Part shown: piece after piece, positions 26,801-41,160 of the stretch
How positions within the stretch are numbered: position 1 is the first letter of the stretch
How the letters are laid out: the number at the start of each line of letters is the position of its first letter
Source of the DNA: Sycobia sp. Sy_11
Lineage: Eukaryota > Arthropoda > Insecta > Hymenoptera > Epichrysomallidae
Length of the DNA stretch: 64,000 nt
Assembly: GCA_018907035.1 (NCBI GenBank)
Contig: JACCIC010000001.1
Coordinates: 7,367,501-7,431,500 of the forward strand
Direction: 5' to 3'
Program-made: the position numbers and the translations under genes
The notes under the pieces: model-generated
The model's input: the letters and a program-made list of their open reading frames with translations, nothing else
Databases searched by the model: none
What the model was told of the DNA's origin: nothing

Positions 26801-29800
26801 ATACGTAAACTCCGGCGAAAGTTTGTTTGTTTTCTCAATTATAAAGAATGTAATTATAGAGATCCGTTGGTGGAACGTGAGCTTAAGATTAAAAGCGAGT
26901 TTCTAATTAAGTTATACTTGAATCAGTGGTGAATTAGAATCACTTGGAAATACATGGGTTCGATATTGTAAAAGAGAGTTCCTATATAGTTCTATATAAT
27001 ACAATTATAATTAAACAGTAGTTGACTTATAACTTACAGATACAGATATCTAATAAGATTTTTATAATATACAGGTATCTTCGCCCTTCAAAAATTATAA
27101 GTATTGTGTTTTAAGATACTGAATTGTTGTATAGAAGTATTATCTTTGAACAAAATGACATCTTGCGACAATAACATCTTGCGACTAGCAGTGCCTAAAA
27201 TTAATTCATCAGGACCACACAAACATAATATCTTATAATCATTGTATGTTCGGCATTTCTTATTAATCCCGATAACCCTTAGTACTCAAAATTATCGAAG
27301 AAATATTTTCAATTCATTGTTTAGTTATACGTGAAAGTTTTCTTTTATGAAAATCTACACTCGGTGAAACATAATTTTCGAAGTACTATTCAGATAGCTA
27401 AAAATGTTATTAAGTATAATTTAAGTAGACTTTGTAAACATATCTTATAATTGCATATGTTCGCCATTGCTTGTACTCCCGAGATATTTCATTAAAAATA
27501 GTTAATAGAGTATTAGAAATTGGAATTCGAAAAATAATACTTTACTCTGTGTAAGTTTAGATAAAGCTTATAATTTCTGGATTCAGAATCCTTTATACGA
27601 TTTGCATAGCTTTTAACAAAATTGCTACAATTTTTTCATACCATCCAATTAAATAGCTCTAACATGATAAAAGCAAACTCCATTAAAATAATTCCTCACA
27701 TCGCTTACGCTACAGAGCGACTGGAATTTTTCTTAACCACTTTACAGAAATTTATCCACTGGCCTTTCCAATGTTATTTGCACTGTTTTCGCGCATTTAT
27801 GTCCATAATAAATCATGATTGAAATTACAAACTGTCCATACGTACTCTTACATTAGCTCGATCATCGTTCGTGCACACATTATGTGTCCGCTGATTCTTC
27901 ATGGATAAGGAATAAATATCGTACACGCCGATTCGTGACATGTAGACCAGAAATTACATGTAGTAAAATAAAAAACCGAAAAATACATTCAGGGGGGCGC
28001 TTCGGTATTAGGCATAATTGTGGATCGCCCTTCTCTCTCAATAGTCCTGAATCATAATGCCAGTGTGTAGTGTATAAATATTTTAATACGTGCGCACACT
28101 CGCTGCAATGCGCGGTTGAATTTTAAATTCAGCCACCCCACCCCTGGTGAACCCCGTGACATTCGGAATTGCACGGCATTCAAATACATTGCGACAGCCG
28201 AAAGTCACACGTGATAATGTAACAGTGATTTATGCACCTCGCGAGAGAAAGAGAGACGGAGAGCCGCGTTCATTCATCGAATTAATGATGTAATTTGTGC
28301 AATATATAATTTCTGTTACTATAATGTATCGTGAAAGAGAGTAGAGAGAGAGAGAGAGAGAGAGATTATCTTTTTTCTCGCTATTTCTTTTTCTGCTTTT
28401 GGCTTGGTTATAAATTCGCTCTTGATAAATATTCCGTCGTTTTTCTCTGTCTTTTTTTGCTTAATGTTTTGAACGTTTATAATTTTAAATGAATTTTGAA
28501 TGAAATCACGTTTAGGCAAGCGACATTGATTAAACAAATTCAATGAAATTTTTTGAACCCCAAGATAAGAGACTATAAATTTCCTAACCTATTTTAATAC
28601 AGTTATTAAACAAAATTCGTGAAACATGTAATTGTGAATGACTATTCGGCTATAAGCTTCCAAAAGCTATTATTGATATAACATTAAAGAAAGATTTATA
28701 CGCTGAAAAAGGAGCGTTAACTGAACGATCGTTAGATTTTACTTGGCTGACTTAAGTAATATATTTCATAAAAATACCCAATTAACTTTGCTTTTGTCTT
28801 CCGCTTTTCCGACATGTTCCTGGGCAGACAATAGATTCTACTTGGTATACATAAATCTTTCGTAGATTTAGTTTTAATTTTGTACACGTATATTTTATGG
28901 AAAACATTTAAATGACTCTAGCGCCTAACCTGCTTTTCCTATTATAGTTTTCAATAGAACTCATACTTCTCTATTCTTCCTTGACTTGGATTTTCCGAGT
29001 ATAATACTCTACCTCGAAGAAAAATTTCTCGGAACTTCCAAACATATAAAACACAGCTCCTTCGATTACGATTTTCATCGCCACATGTTCGTCGTACAGA
29101 GATATGTGCCATCAGTAATAAGAATAATTACAGTTTCAAACTAGGTTTCAAATCTGTTAAAGCGTAGGCAGCCTATCAAACAAAAAGTAGGATTCTGTAT
29201 AAATTCGGAGCGTCCGCTACAGTCTTCAGTTTCTCTTTTCCATAATTAAAATTCATAAGCTTAAAACCACTGTTCTGGAATCGCCACATGGATCCATATG
29301 ATGTGCACAATTTGCATTTTTGACCCTCCTCCCTTTTCATCGTGCCGCATATATTACATATAGGATGCAACAGCTACATTCAGTCAGAGATGAAAATCAT
29401 AAATTCAGCGGGAACAGTGTTATAAAGTTCAATGGTCCGTACCAAATTACGTGATGTGATTAGGAAATAGATGTTTGCTCTTGATAATTCAATTGAATAT
29501 TTAATTGAAAAATATAGATGATAATTATCATTTTCGATAAAGATCTTATCGAAAAATCTGTTAATTATATTTATGAGTTGTATTAGCATTTCGTCAAGGA
29601 CTCTGAAATTTGAATTCTTGGAGTGGAACAAAGTTGTTAGAAAATCAATTTCAACATAAGTTTATATTGATTACTGTGTAAATCCATTTTTTACTCCATA
29701 GTTAAGTTACATCAAACTAATATTTTAGTTAAATTACAACACAAAATGATTCAATTCCACTCCAACTAAGCAAACTTCAAAATATTTTGGTTAATTTGTG

Positions 29801-30990
29801 CCAATCTCCATCTCTTGTACTAGTTGCTATAAAATTATTTAATTATTTATAGTTAGACGAACTAACGCGCATAAAGTGATTTACCAACACGAATCAATCT
29901 TATATTAATCTTATATGAGTGTTGGAATTATCTGTCTTGTCTTGGCCTGATATTTTCCTGTCTTTAACAAGAAGTACTGAAAAAAGTATTAAAACAGTGA
30001 CAAGCTCGGTTACAAGTCGAGGAAACTCTTTTACTGAATAATATAGATTTTTGAAGACTAGAGTTATATCAGAAAATTAGAAAAATTATCAAGCTGTAAC
30101 TTTGTTCATTAATTCAAAGATAGTAAATCTCTTATCGATTCATCTTTTAATAAGCGTATGCGCTTTTTTATTATGATGCTTCTGCTTGAAAAATTTCGTT
30201 CGGACGGAACTAACGTATAGCAAGTACTGTTAATATACCTTCTGCTTTTCGCGTTCATTTAATATATACCTTACTTTCAACTTGCAATCAGTCTAATACA
30301 TTTGTATTTACAGAAATTCCATGAACCTAAATTCATAGTTACTTCTACACCAATATCAATGGAACAATGTATTCTCATTTACATTTTAAACAGTGTATTT
30401 GTAAAACTTAAGTGTATGATTATCATTATTATGTTATATGCTAGAGCAAAATGTTATGGTTGCAATGAAGAGCGCAGATTAATAAGTTTTGAATGGGTTA
30501 GGAATTTTAAATAGTATATATCGCCAACACCAATATGCTCATATTGCTGTTCTTGGCATTGTTCTTCAAAATTTTGTTTTACAGTTATTTTTGGATATTT
30601 GTTTTGTTTTTCGTTACAACCGGACAATGCCAGAGTCTAGGGGCTTTAGCGGAGTTCTACCTGCACACATCTCACGAAGCTTTAAATATCAAGCATAAAT
30701 TTATCTTTATAACACGATATTCGAGTTATATAGCCATGAAAAACAATCATCATTACAATAATAAAAAAAATATAAATAGCATAACACGTACATACCATAT
30801 AACTTGTAATTACTTAAGTCGGTGCTTCCTCCTTATAGAATCACACGAGTATAGCATATAAAAGAGATAGTAAAAATCAAATATAAAATATACATAAAAG
30901 TTTTTTAATCAAAATGAAAAAATCATGCGGAACCTTTTACGATAATTTATCTTCGAATTCCTTCGGGCCAAAGAGCCACACTTTTATCTA
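26801..30990. other. AT-rich non-coding desert
   Basis: The longest AT-rich block of the left half. It contains only a short (GA)n tract at about 28343-28366. Short ORFs such as 30535-30861 start with hydrophobic residues, which AT-rich DNA yields by chance. I recognise no family and see no transposon. Confidence 0.5.
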
Positions 30991-31360
30991 CATCTGCGCA
31001 AATATGAAAGCTCTCAAAATCACTTTACAACCTTTTCCCACCCTCCTTCGCCTCCCCCTCTTCCCCTCTCTCGTCGAGTGCAAATAAAACGCTAACCGAT
31101 AAGGCACAAAAGCGATCGGCCGCGCGAGCACGAAAAGATTCTTCATCTCCCGCGTCGAAATTTCATCGAATTCTCCCCGTTCTCGTCCTTCTAATACCTA
31201 TTCTTTACGCGGATGAAGAGAGAGAAATGCATTGTACCGCACTGAGCGTGAAAACCATTTTTCGACGCACACGCACGCCCGCCCGTGGCACAAAAGACGA
31301 TAGAGACTGTAAAAAGAAGAAGAATTGGTCACGTGTACTCGCTCGCCAATATATCTGGGC

Positions 31361-31414
<54 letters not shown>

Positions 31415-32560
31415 TGTAAGTGCGTTCAGAAGCAAAAAAAGAAGCAGGAATGAAAAACGGTAAAACGAAGCTAGAAAACAAGTGACATTTCGCACAAGCT
31501 CTTCTCTTCACATATATAGACATAATACTGTTTGGCGCGTATTGTATTTGTAACAACCCCTTGTTATTAACCTTATGATAGTTTGATTTTCTAATTCTTC
31601 TCATTTCTAATCTAGACACAAATCAAATTGTGCACTGACTATAGTCAATATCGAGAGTGAATCTGTAGCGTCTAGTTGTGTTACCTATGTATATAATGAT
31701 TAATTCTATATTACATGTAGTTATGTGATTTTTATTTTATGACAAAATTTGATATTTTTATACTAATATACAAATAAATATTCCTCAATCTGTCTCTCTC
31801 TCTCTCTCTCTATCTTTCGCGCTTATATATCTATTTGTCGCTCATCAGTCCCTCCTTTCGACTCTCATTCTCCTCCTCCCTCTCTTTCTTCCATTCTATA
31901 TATATACTCTTATGCGATTGCCCGTTGTTTACGCCGGTCGATGCGAAAATGAGGGGCGGAGCGCGCGATGTCCATAACGCACCCCGCAGCGCGCGGCGCT
32001 GCCGGACTAAGTGCGCGGCAATTCGATTTCCATTTTACGTATCCGTTTACGGGCTATCCCTCCTTTTCCTCCTCCACCCACGCTGAATCGCGAGAGGCTT
32101 TAAGTAACCCCCCGCCCCCCGCAACCGCACCCCTCGCCTTTCGATATCAAGCCCAACTTCTCGATACAGCAGTATGAATTCTCTGACTCATTCCCACTCG
32201 TGGCTAGTGCGAGGACCAGAGTTATATAGCACTATAGAGGCGGAATGGCGCTGTGGTCTGTATCAGGGCCCCCTTGCAGCATAATATCGAGCTCTCCGCG
32301 GTAGAGAGAGGGAGGGAGAAAAAAGAGAGAGCCCGGCAGCGGGGGGGGGGGGTGGTGAGAGCTATTGGCGAATTGCGAAATAACGTTTCTAGAACTGGAT
32401 TTGCTCGATCGCGATGGAGCGCAATATAACGGCTCTCGTCTTTGCTCTCTTGCAGCGAGACGGAGAATGGATTCGAATGTGTCGCGTTTGACAAATTTTT
32501 CGCGCATAATAGGTTTGTTTGTACCTATAATATATTATCCACTATTTAATATGTGTGACA
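30991..32560. other. GC-richer block with a (TA)n tract and a G-run
   Basis: Contains (TA)n at 31363-31413, (TC)n at about 31793-31811, CpG-rich DNA at about 31930-32110 and a run of 12 G at 32341-32352. No supported gene. Confidence 0.5.
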
Positions 32561-33130
32561 AATGTAACGATACCTTTAAATAACTGTGATGAACCGCATT
32601 ATATGAGTAAATGCTTAACGAAACTTGTTCAGTTTTCCGTAAAATAAATTGACGGTTATTTTTGAAACTCAACTTCCATTTTTTTTGCAAATAGAATCGC
32701 GTAAATCAATAGAGTATAAATTTATAGACCTAGATATATTAATTTATCACATAATCGGTTCGTTTCCTTTCTAAGGTCGTTGGGATCATATTAATTTTAA
32801 TTCGTTTTATTTAAAATTGACTTTAAATGACTTTGAAAATGATTTTCGTCATCAAGTAAAATGTTTACATAAAATTAAGTCTTATCTGAGACATTTTTCG
32901 CTATACCTTATTTTTCAGAGATCGTTTGGAAATAAATAAATAATAAGAGTAATATTGATTTGACCTTCTGACAATCTTAGGAGATCTTAAAGACCACATG
33001 TATGTAACAAACGACATGTGCATGGGATTTTTTGAATGAATGTGCACTCGAAAAGATTGATTACTTAAACAGAAAAAATAAAAATTAAACTTCATCTGCC
33101 CTTTGAAAACGATATGGAGTTAAAGTTAAA

Positions 33131-33187
<57 letters not shown>

Positions 33188-34130
33188 TAATATCTATCGG
33201 AAAGACTTGGGCGAAGCTATAGGGTTTCCGCAGCAATAGGAACTCTTCATTGTGTGCGTGACTCTCTCATGCCTGGATCGATCGATCGATGGCTTTAGGA
33301 TCTAAATCTAAATGACAAACTAGGATTGAGTAGCATTTACTTATATATTTTCCTCACGACCCGCTGGAGAATTATGTATTTTTTTATGGTATTTCATGCC
33401 TCGGCCAGCCGTGCGGAAATTGATCTGCCGAGGATTTATCAAGAGAAGTATTTATGGCATATACGGGAAGTATTTAAAATTATGTGTTGTTATTCAAAAA
33501 AGTGTATTTATTAGAATTACGAACGAAATAAAACTATGAAAATATAGATAAATTTGCCCTGGTCACGTTCAATAGTCATTTGAAGTTATCGTAGATCCAT
33601 AAAGATAGTATAATAAAGCGTAATGTATATATAGTATAAAAATAATAGGATATAAAATACGTAGATATTCATTTATCTTTCTTTATTTTTCACATATTAA
33701 AAATATTTCTGAAGCGAGTTTTTACTAATATTCAGATTAATTGTGAAATTTTTTGCGGGACTCACAATAATTTAATAAACTATTAAAAAAAATTATGAAA
33801 TATATTGTGCGGGGAATAATAAAACTTTTCTTGTAGCGCAAAAACAGAAGAATTTATTTCATTAAATACGCCGGAACAATAAGATCAGATTATTTCTGTA
33901 GGTTAAAACAAAATTTTCGACATGTTTAAAAAGTTTATAATTACATTCATTTTGAGGACATTGTTCTATTAACATATATAAAATTGATAAATTGGTAGGC
34001 AATCTGTTGTTAGATCTATAATTTTTTATAAGAGACAATTAACAATTCTTTTGTATATTTCATACGAATGACAGCTTCTCCGGGATTTATAACTAATACA
34101 TGTAGCTTCTGAAAAACGAAAAAAAACGAG
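32561..34130. other. AT-rich stretch with (TA)n
   Basis: A (TA)n tract of about 25 units lies at 33134-33184. Everything else is unique AT-rich sequence without recognised features. Confidence 0.55.
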
Positions 34131-35083
34131 AGACATAGAGAGCGGATGCGTCAAATTAAAATTCGTGAAACCGAATATTCATGACGGAATTAGAATTTCA
34201 CGACACAACGGTTATATGTTCCGTGCCCCAGCATCCGGCCACGCGAAAAGAAGAAGAGAAAGAAGAAGCAGAAGAGGAACAACAACAATCCCAGTCACGA
34301 AAAGCCGTGTCCCTGTATCTCCCTGCACACACGTACATATTCATTTCTCCGAGCTGACTTCAAATCCCGATTGTTCGCATCTATATCTGCTTAATTAAAT
34401 CTCTCGTTCTTGAAAAAAAAATCCGCTCAAATCGAATATCGTTCCAACCGTATTTTCGGAAGCTGCGCACAGGCTTCGCGCATGCGTAAAATAAACAAAT
34501 GCTAGCACGCGCCAGTCGAGCAAGAAGAGCCGTGTATACGAGTAATTTACGATGGAGAACTGAAAATTGCGATAACTTCGAAGTCTAATGATACATATGG
34601 AATTATTATTGTTATTATTATTATTGTTGTTTTTATTGTTATTGTTATAATTATTATATAAATTATTCCAAATCTTGACGGAGTCACTGTTATTGTAGCG
34701 AAATCCATTCCGCTCTTCGCCCGCCCACCTCTTCGCCTTGTGCGAAAAACCAAGAAAAAAGCCCCCGCTCCGGGGTTGTTTCTTTTCGCTGCGCGCTTTT
34801 ATACCCGGGCGCATATAATTATTGCTATACCGGCACGCAGCAGGCATTAACAGCTCGTAAAAGCGCACAAAGTATGTTGGTTGGCCGGGGGACGGGGACT
34901 GCGCGATTCTGTGCGGTTTTTTTCCACATGCTCCTGCCCCCCCCCCCTCTATGTTTCTGCGACCGAGATTGCAGTTATAACGCGGCTCCTTTTTCCTTTG
35001 CCACAGCCACCTCCCCCTTCCCCTCACCGCGAGCATCCGCGCGAGGCGAAGTGGGTGGCGCGCGCGCGTTTAATTAAATTCCA

Positions 35084-35123
<40 letters not shown>

Positions 35124-35160
35124 CGCTCTTTCTATTTCTCGCCGAATACAGTGTGTTGCG

Positions 35161-35225
<65 letters not shown>

Positions 35226-35570
35226 TAGATACACCATTTTAGCGCTTGCGCGCGATTTTTGCACTCGCGCGTTTGGAGGGCGACCGGCAGCGACGAATTC
35301 GTTGGGTTTCTGTTTCCGTAAGCGAGGAAATGCCTCGAGAATCAAGCGCCAGAGCGGGGAACGCCAGTGGTTCGTTCATGAATGTTTTTTTTGCGCTCAC
35401 TGCGTCGTGAAAGCTTGCGTGGTGGGAAAATCCAACGATTCGCAATGCAATTCGTGAATATTTTCGTTTCAAAGGGTGCTCCTTAAAATAATTTATTCGT
35501 AAAGGATTCACGCTGAAATAACCGGAAATAACGTTATGGAGAAGAAATTATTCTATTTAGTTCGGGCGCG
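34131..35570. other. GC-richer block with TTA/TTG, (TC)n and (TA)n repeats
   Basis: A (TTATTG)-type tract occupies about 34597-34661, and its complement translates as Asn-rich or Ile/Thr-rich sequence. A (TC)n tract is at about 35085-35120 and (TA)n at 35164-35217. The 213-codon complement-strand ORF at 34395-35036 runs through the Asn repeat and shows no domain, so it is not annotated as a gene. Confidence 0.5.
35085..35217. repeat. (TC)n and (TA)n pair
   Basis: About 18 TC units followed 43 bases later by about 27 TA units. Confidence 0.95.
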
Positions 35571-36990
35571 AAAATACAAAATGTGAAAGCGATGACATGT
35601 GGAAATATCTTAAATTTTATCAAGGTTTAGTATATTCCCTGTCACAAACGATAAAATTTTTAATGACTTTTGTTTTCATTAGTCTCCTTTTTTTAAAAAT
35701 CTCAATTTGTTTACAACTCGTTTCTAATTATTAATTAGTTATTTTGAAGTTTCCAATAAATTTAAATGTAAAAATATCAATTTAAAGGCCCAGAGAATTT
35801 TATGCATTGTTTATGATAGATTTGGAATATGATTTATAATCAAATGTATCCACGATAAGCGTTCACATCAGGCACCGTCTATAAAATAAGATTGTTTTTC
35901 TCGCGAAAGTGATTTTATTCATTTATATAATTATTAATCAGCAACAAAGATTTTCCAAACAATTCTACTAAGTTATTCAGTGTCGAAATTATATAAGTGT
36001 TAAGAACTTGTGTTTCATTTACAGAAGAAAAAAAAGGAGATAAGGCTTACTTCGTTCGTTGCTCTTCGCCGATTTCTGTTTAGGTGAAAGCTCGCGCGTC
36101 TGCGTACAATATAGAAATAATAGTATGCATAAAAAAACAATTTTGTAGAAAATTACTAAATCTGTTATTCATAGAAATATCGAGACAAGCTTTAAGAAAA
36201 ATTACTATAGTCGCGAGTCGGAACCTTTTAATATAACGTTCTAATATAGCGGCATAATTCTGCACATTATTAAGTAAGGCAGATGGATACGAGAAAATTC
36301 GAACAAAATTAATCTTTAGTTATACATTACCGACCTATCAAACCGAAAATATTCATTTATAATAATCAATGTCATTATAGTATAAATAGAAAAAATTCGT
36401 TGCACTCCAACAGTGAATACTGCAATCGCAGTTCTATTGATAAACAAGTAGTAACACCTATAAAAATACTTATCAGTTGTTTAAATAAATTATTTTAAAA
36501 AAAATTAAAAAGATCAATTCTCAATTAAATCTTTTATTGAGGAAAAGGAAAGACTTCATCAAATTATAAATATGAGTAAATCTGCATTATGTTCTTAAAT
36601 TTAAATATTATTTTAACAAATTTCCGTATATAGTCAAGCCTACACTTTCATAATAATGTCCAAAACAATTGATTTCAGAGTATAAAGTAGAGCGAAAGTA
36701 CAAAGAAACTCCGTTTTCTACCCAATACAGACATCGAACTAAAAGTCTTGCAAAACTTTCAAATTTTAGTTGCACTCAAATAAATTTAAAGGTAAGCCGC
36801 GTGTATATCAAGATCCGGGCTGGCTTAACGGTAATCTAAAAAAAGGAGGTTGAAAACAACAATTTGTTTCCATGCTCACACACACACACACACACACGCG
36901 CGCGCGCCCGCGTATATTTTTATCTACAAAAATTTTTGCCCAGAGATCGCAAAACTAATTCATTACCGAAAATTCCCGTATTTATATATA
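35571..36990. other. AT-rich stretch ending in a (CA)n-(CG)n tract
   Basis: Unique AT-rich DNA, then (CA)n at about 36877-36897 passing into (CG)n at 36897-36908. Alternating purine-pyrimidine of this kind can adopt Z-DNA. No gene recognised. Confidence 0.5.
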
Positions 36991-37832
36991 ATATATACTG
37001 TCAGTAATTTGTGTATATAAGAATCCGGAACATCGCTCCCTCATCCAAAAGAGAGCCAACCAGCATGCAGGCGCCTACATATATACACACCCGGGGTGTG
37101 AACTTTATTTATCCGCCCGCGAGCCTTTTCAATCTCCCCCTTCAGCGACATCCCACTGAAATAAATTATCGCAAAGGGGAGGGGGCTCTTCTAGGAATCA
37201 CCAGGCCCTCGCCTCACCCTAGTTCCGTCCCCGCAGCTCTAGTATATGTACCGAAAGTATGGATATGGACTGCTGCCGCGCTTTTTACGCGCCTAGGCTA
37301 TATCATCACACCTTCCTGTGCAATGTGTACAAGATGCCTGCTCGCGTGCATAATATACACATATATAGCTATGTATAGGTAAGCCCTCGCAGTAAAAATA
37401 TCCAGCGCGTGAGAGCTTTTCGAACTTATTCACCGAACTGTATTTTGTATAATAATAACAACACCAACAATAATAATAATGATAATCATAATCGCGGGCG
37501 CTCCCGCGCGCCTCTCGACCTACTGCCGGATATTCCAAAGCGTCGTCGTTCTAATTGCGGCTTCGTTTTTTCCCCCCCTCTTATATGCCTATATACATGT
37601 ATATCGCCTTTGCACCGAGCAAGTTTCGAGCCAGCTGAAAGAGAGCAGCCTAGCGAAAGGAGGGTTTTGCTCTGAACGGGGAATCGCGTGTGTACGGGCG
37701 ACGGCGACGCTGCACCAGTCTCTTATATATAGGAGACGATAAGGCGAGAGATTCGCGTGTATGGTATATATATCTACGTGTTTTGCGAATTTTTTTCCTT
37801 CCACCGCCTCCGCCTCCTCCACGTTCCGCTCC

Positions 37833-37878
<46 letters not shown>

Positions 37879-38231
37879 CTTCTCCGTTTCACACGCACAC
37901 AACGGCCGGCTTTGCTCGCACACAGCCGCTACTATACTCCTCCGACTTTATTGCCGCGCTTTGGACTGGGATAATGTACGAGTTTCATTAATTTCGGTAT
38001 TACTAGCGGGCCCCGCGCGCGTCCGCGCCTCTCCTTTTTTTACGGCTCTAAATTTTATTGCATCGTAAACACGGACACACGCGTGCATACGCTTGCCTTT
38101 TAAGGCTGAGCGTTTTCACGATGCACTGAATTAAATATATACACGTAGGGACTGTGCGCGCCCGCGCGTGCGTGTTTTGTGTGTGTTTGTGAAAAAAGGA
38201 GCGAGAAATATAGGTAGATAGATAGATAGGT

Positions 38232-38303
<72 letters not shown>

Positions 38304-38750
38304 TCATTTTAATTGTAACGATATCTTAAATAGAATCTAGGCCGCGGAGTCCCGCGCGCGTGTTCGGGAGAGGCGCACCCGGCGCGGCAGGTCCGCCGCG
38401 GCCGCGCCAGAGGCCCCGGCAATGGTTTCGACGATAACATTTATACCCCGTCTCCGTGATATAAATGCTAAATTAACCTTTTCTTTTGTCGAAGGCGGCC
38501 GCGCGCGCTCGCCTTTCGAGAGCCGCGGGGTACCTACATATATGTAGAGAGATTTCGTCTATTAGGGCGGGCAGCTGCCGCGCGCTCATAATAAAAACGT
38601 AGGCGCTGATGCAAGGTGCGGTGTGTGCAGATAATATTACGAACTCGGGACACTCCACCGTGCCTATACTACACTATAATATCTATGAAGCGGGGAGGGA
38701 GTAAATATTTCTGCAGAGGATAAAATCAAAAAAACGAGGAAAATTCCGGC
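36991..38750. other. CpG-rich block with microsatellites
   Basis: Contains (AAT)/(AAC)-type repeats at about 37450-37490, (CT)n at about 37836-37865 passing into (TG)n at 37866-37879, (GATA)n at 38213-38245 passing into (GA)n to 38301, and a CpG-dense stretch at about 38340-38600. No coding sequence recognised. The 38340-38600 stretch is a candidate CpG island. Confidence 0.5.
38213..38301. repeat. Compound (GATA)n-(GA)n microsatellite
   Basis: About eight GATA/GGTA units merge into about 28 GA units. Confidence 0.95.
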
Positions 38751-39353
38751 CTGGTTTAATTTTTGTTCGTCTTATATAACTTGAGTCTATAAGCGAATGA
38801 TTGATGAAGCGCCTAATATTGTAATTGTTCAAAATCACACGATAGATATAAGATAATCGTAATAATCGAGATACGAATCAAGGTCTGTATATCTCACTAC
38901 TTAATAAAATCCAATCTCAGGCCATCATCGTTAATTTTTCTTTTATGAATTATGTAGATTTTTTCATTTGAGAGGATTTTGATCTTTATTTTTTCAGATG
39001 TTGAAAATTTTAACTGTTTAATTGCTTTGGTTAATGTCGTCCTTGATAAAAAAAAAAATTTCATCAAATGCGATGAAATGTGTTTCACAGTATTAGAGGC
39101 TGTAATAGTCTTGTTCAAAGAAACTAATTTTGCAAGTTAATTTTCATGGACTTTATATGCACATAACCACAGATACCTATCTAAATATCTACATGTAGGA
39201 ACCATTATATATTATGATCTCAATGACTATTTATAAATTAATGTACACTTTCGAATTCCGCTCCAGATGAGCGTCGAGGGAGTAGTTCCGCTGCTACCAT
39301 CAGGTGATGCGCATCAAGCTGTTATGAACGTAGATTAAGTAAGAACTGGGGTA

Positions 39354-39406
<53 letters not shown>

Positions 39407-40847
39407 GTATATGTATGTATGTATGTATATATATATAGTATTGAATACGGGAATAACTAAGGAAATTCAAGACATCTATCGGCAAACGAGAGGAGGATCA
39501 AGGCTTGCCAATCACGATTACTTTTGTAATAACGCATAAGGTTAATCGCCTTTTCATACAAACTTTCTTAAATGTCCCCATCCGTCTTTCATCCTGTCTC
39601 TCGTATCAGTAGTATCTCGCTCAGCGTATCAGTTACGGCTTTTATTAACTGTAGTAAAATTCGCGAAATCCTTCTGAGTGGAAGGGGGCTCCTTTTGCCA
39701 ATACATCCACCCAGCCTTCGTCAATGGCGACCACCATCGACGCAGCGACCTTGACTTCCCATCTATTATGGAACTGGAACTGGAATGACTACACGAAAAG
39801 CAATGTCGATCTTCTTAGACTCCAATAGATCAAAATAGGTATCATTCGATACTTTAGATCGTGTTCATATAATACCGAATACAAATCTATCAGGCGCTAA
39901 TTAGCATTAATTTTATATCAACAATGCATTTATATAGTTTACGAGTTCGGATAATCGGTACATATAAGCACGCTTGTTAGTATCTAATAATTCATACTAA
40001 ATTTTTTACAAATATATGATCTATATTAGATTAAATCGATATCGGAAATCTCGGAATTAAGCTCTTACGGTGCATGGATTCTACGCGAGTGATGGAATCC
40101 ACCCCTGTGATTCCAATTTACTTTTGTAAGTTGACACGAGCAACATATTCATTTCGTATTTCATCATTAGAATGTTCACTTGTATGGAACAATCCCAGTG
40201 GTGCACTCTCAAAGGTTCATTGATCGATCAAAAAATTTTCTATGTAAAATAGTGAGGGACTTGATGCTTTAACTGTACATGACAAGGGAATGTGTAATTT
40301 CTGTTATACGAAATAGATCTGGAAGTTTTTTGGAAGACATTTAATTATTTAAAATTTTGTGTTATATTATGGTATAACAATGTATAAAGATGAAATGTAT
40401 AGATAAAGTGTTATAATTATCCATATAAGGAATATACTTTATTATTATTATGTAGATAACGTATAGGATTCTTGTAAGAACGCAGTCTTATTACGACGTG
40501 CATTACTTTTTAGTTGATATTTAATAGTAATTCTGTCATTATATAAGAATAGATTGTACAAGAGATTCATACATAGACTATTATATTGTTATTATATAAA
40601 CTTATAACCGCTTCAGGACAAATCAAACTTTTTGGAAAACCAGCTTTATGCATAATCCTTATAAATCCTCATTTCAGATTCATATAAAAAGATCCATCAA
40701 CATTTCGACAATATTTCCAGGATAAATTCAGCTCAGATCTTGTAATATAAAAAATGCACGAACATCTTGTAATTATAAATCATACTTATAAGATTTTACA
40801 CCGCGAACATAGAACTTCAGTAAAGTGCATACTATAAATATTGCAGA

Positions 40848-40904
<57 letters not shown>

Positions 40905-41160
40905 ATGTAATATTTATTCAATAAATTGACCTGGCGTCGTCTTGTCGAGGTTCTCATCGCAACCAACGCATATATAGTATACTAGAGGGTGCTCTTCACT
41001 TCCGCTTTTCAGTTTATTCTTTAAAAATTGAAAAGCCTTTTATATATAGTATATGTTGCATTGACAAATATTCGGTGAAATCTCGGCGCGCTGATTTCCG
41101 TCCAAGCGACTAATGAATTCGATAAACATAGCCACTATTCACGATATTCAATAATTCAAC
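38751..41160. other. AT-rich stretch with two TA-type repeats
   Basis: (TA)n passes into (TATG)n at 39358-39434, and a (TA)n run of about 24 units is at 40854-40901. No gene recognised. A 60-codon ORF at 39572-39754 is not convincing. Confidence 0.5.

Noticed and set aside
30535..30861. ORF starting with a signal-peptide-like hydrophobic stretch
   Set aside because: Phe/Leu/Ile-rich starts arise by chance in AT-rich DNA; no mature-peptide features or splice context.
34395..35036. 213-codon complement-strand ORF with an Asn-rich run
   Set aside because: The Asn run is a TTA/TTG microsatellite and the rest has no domain.
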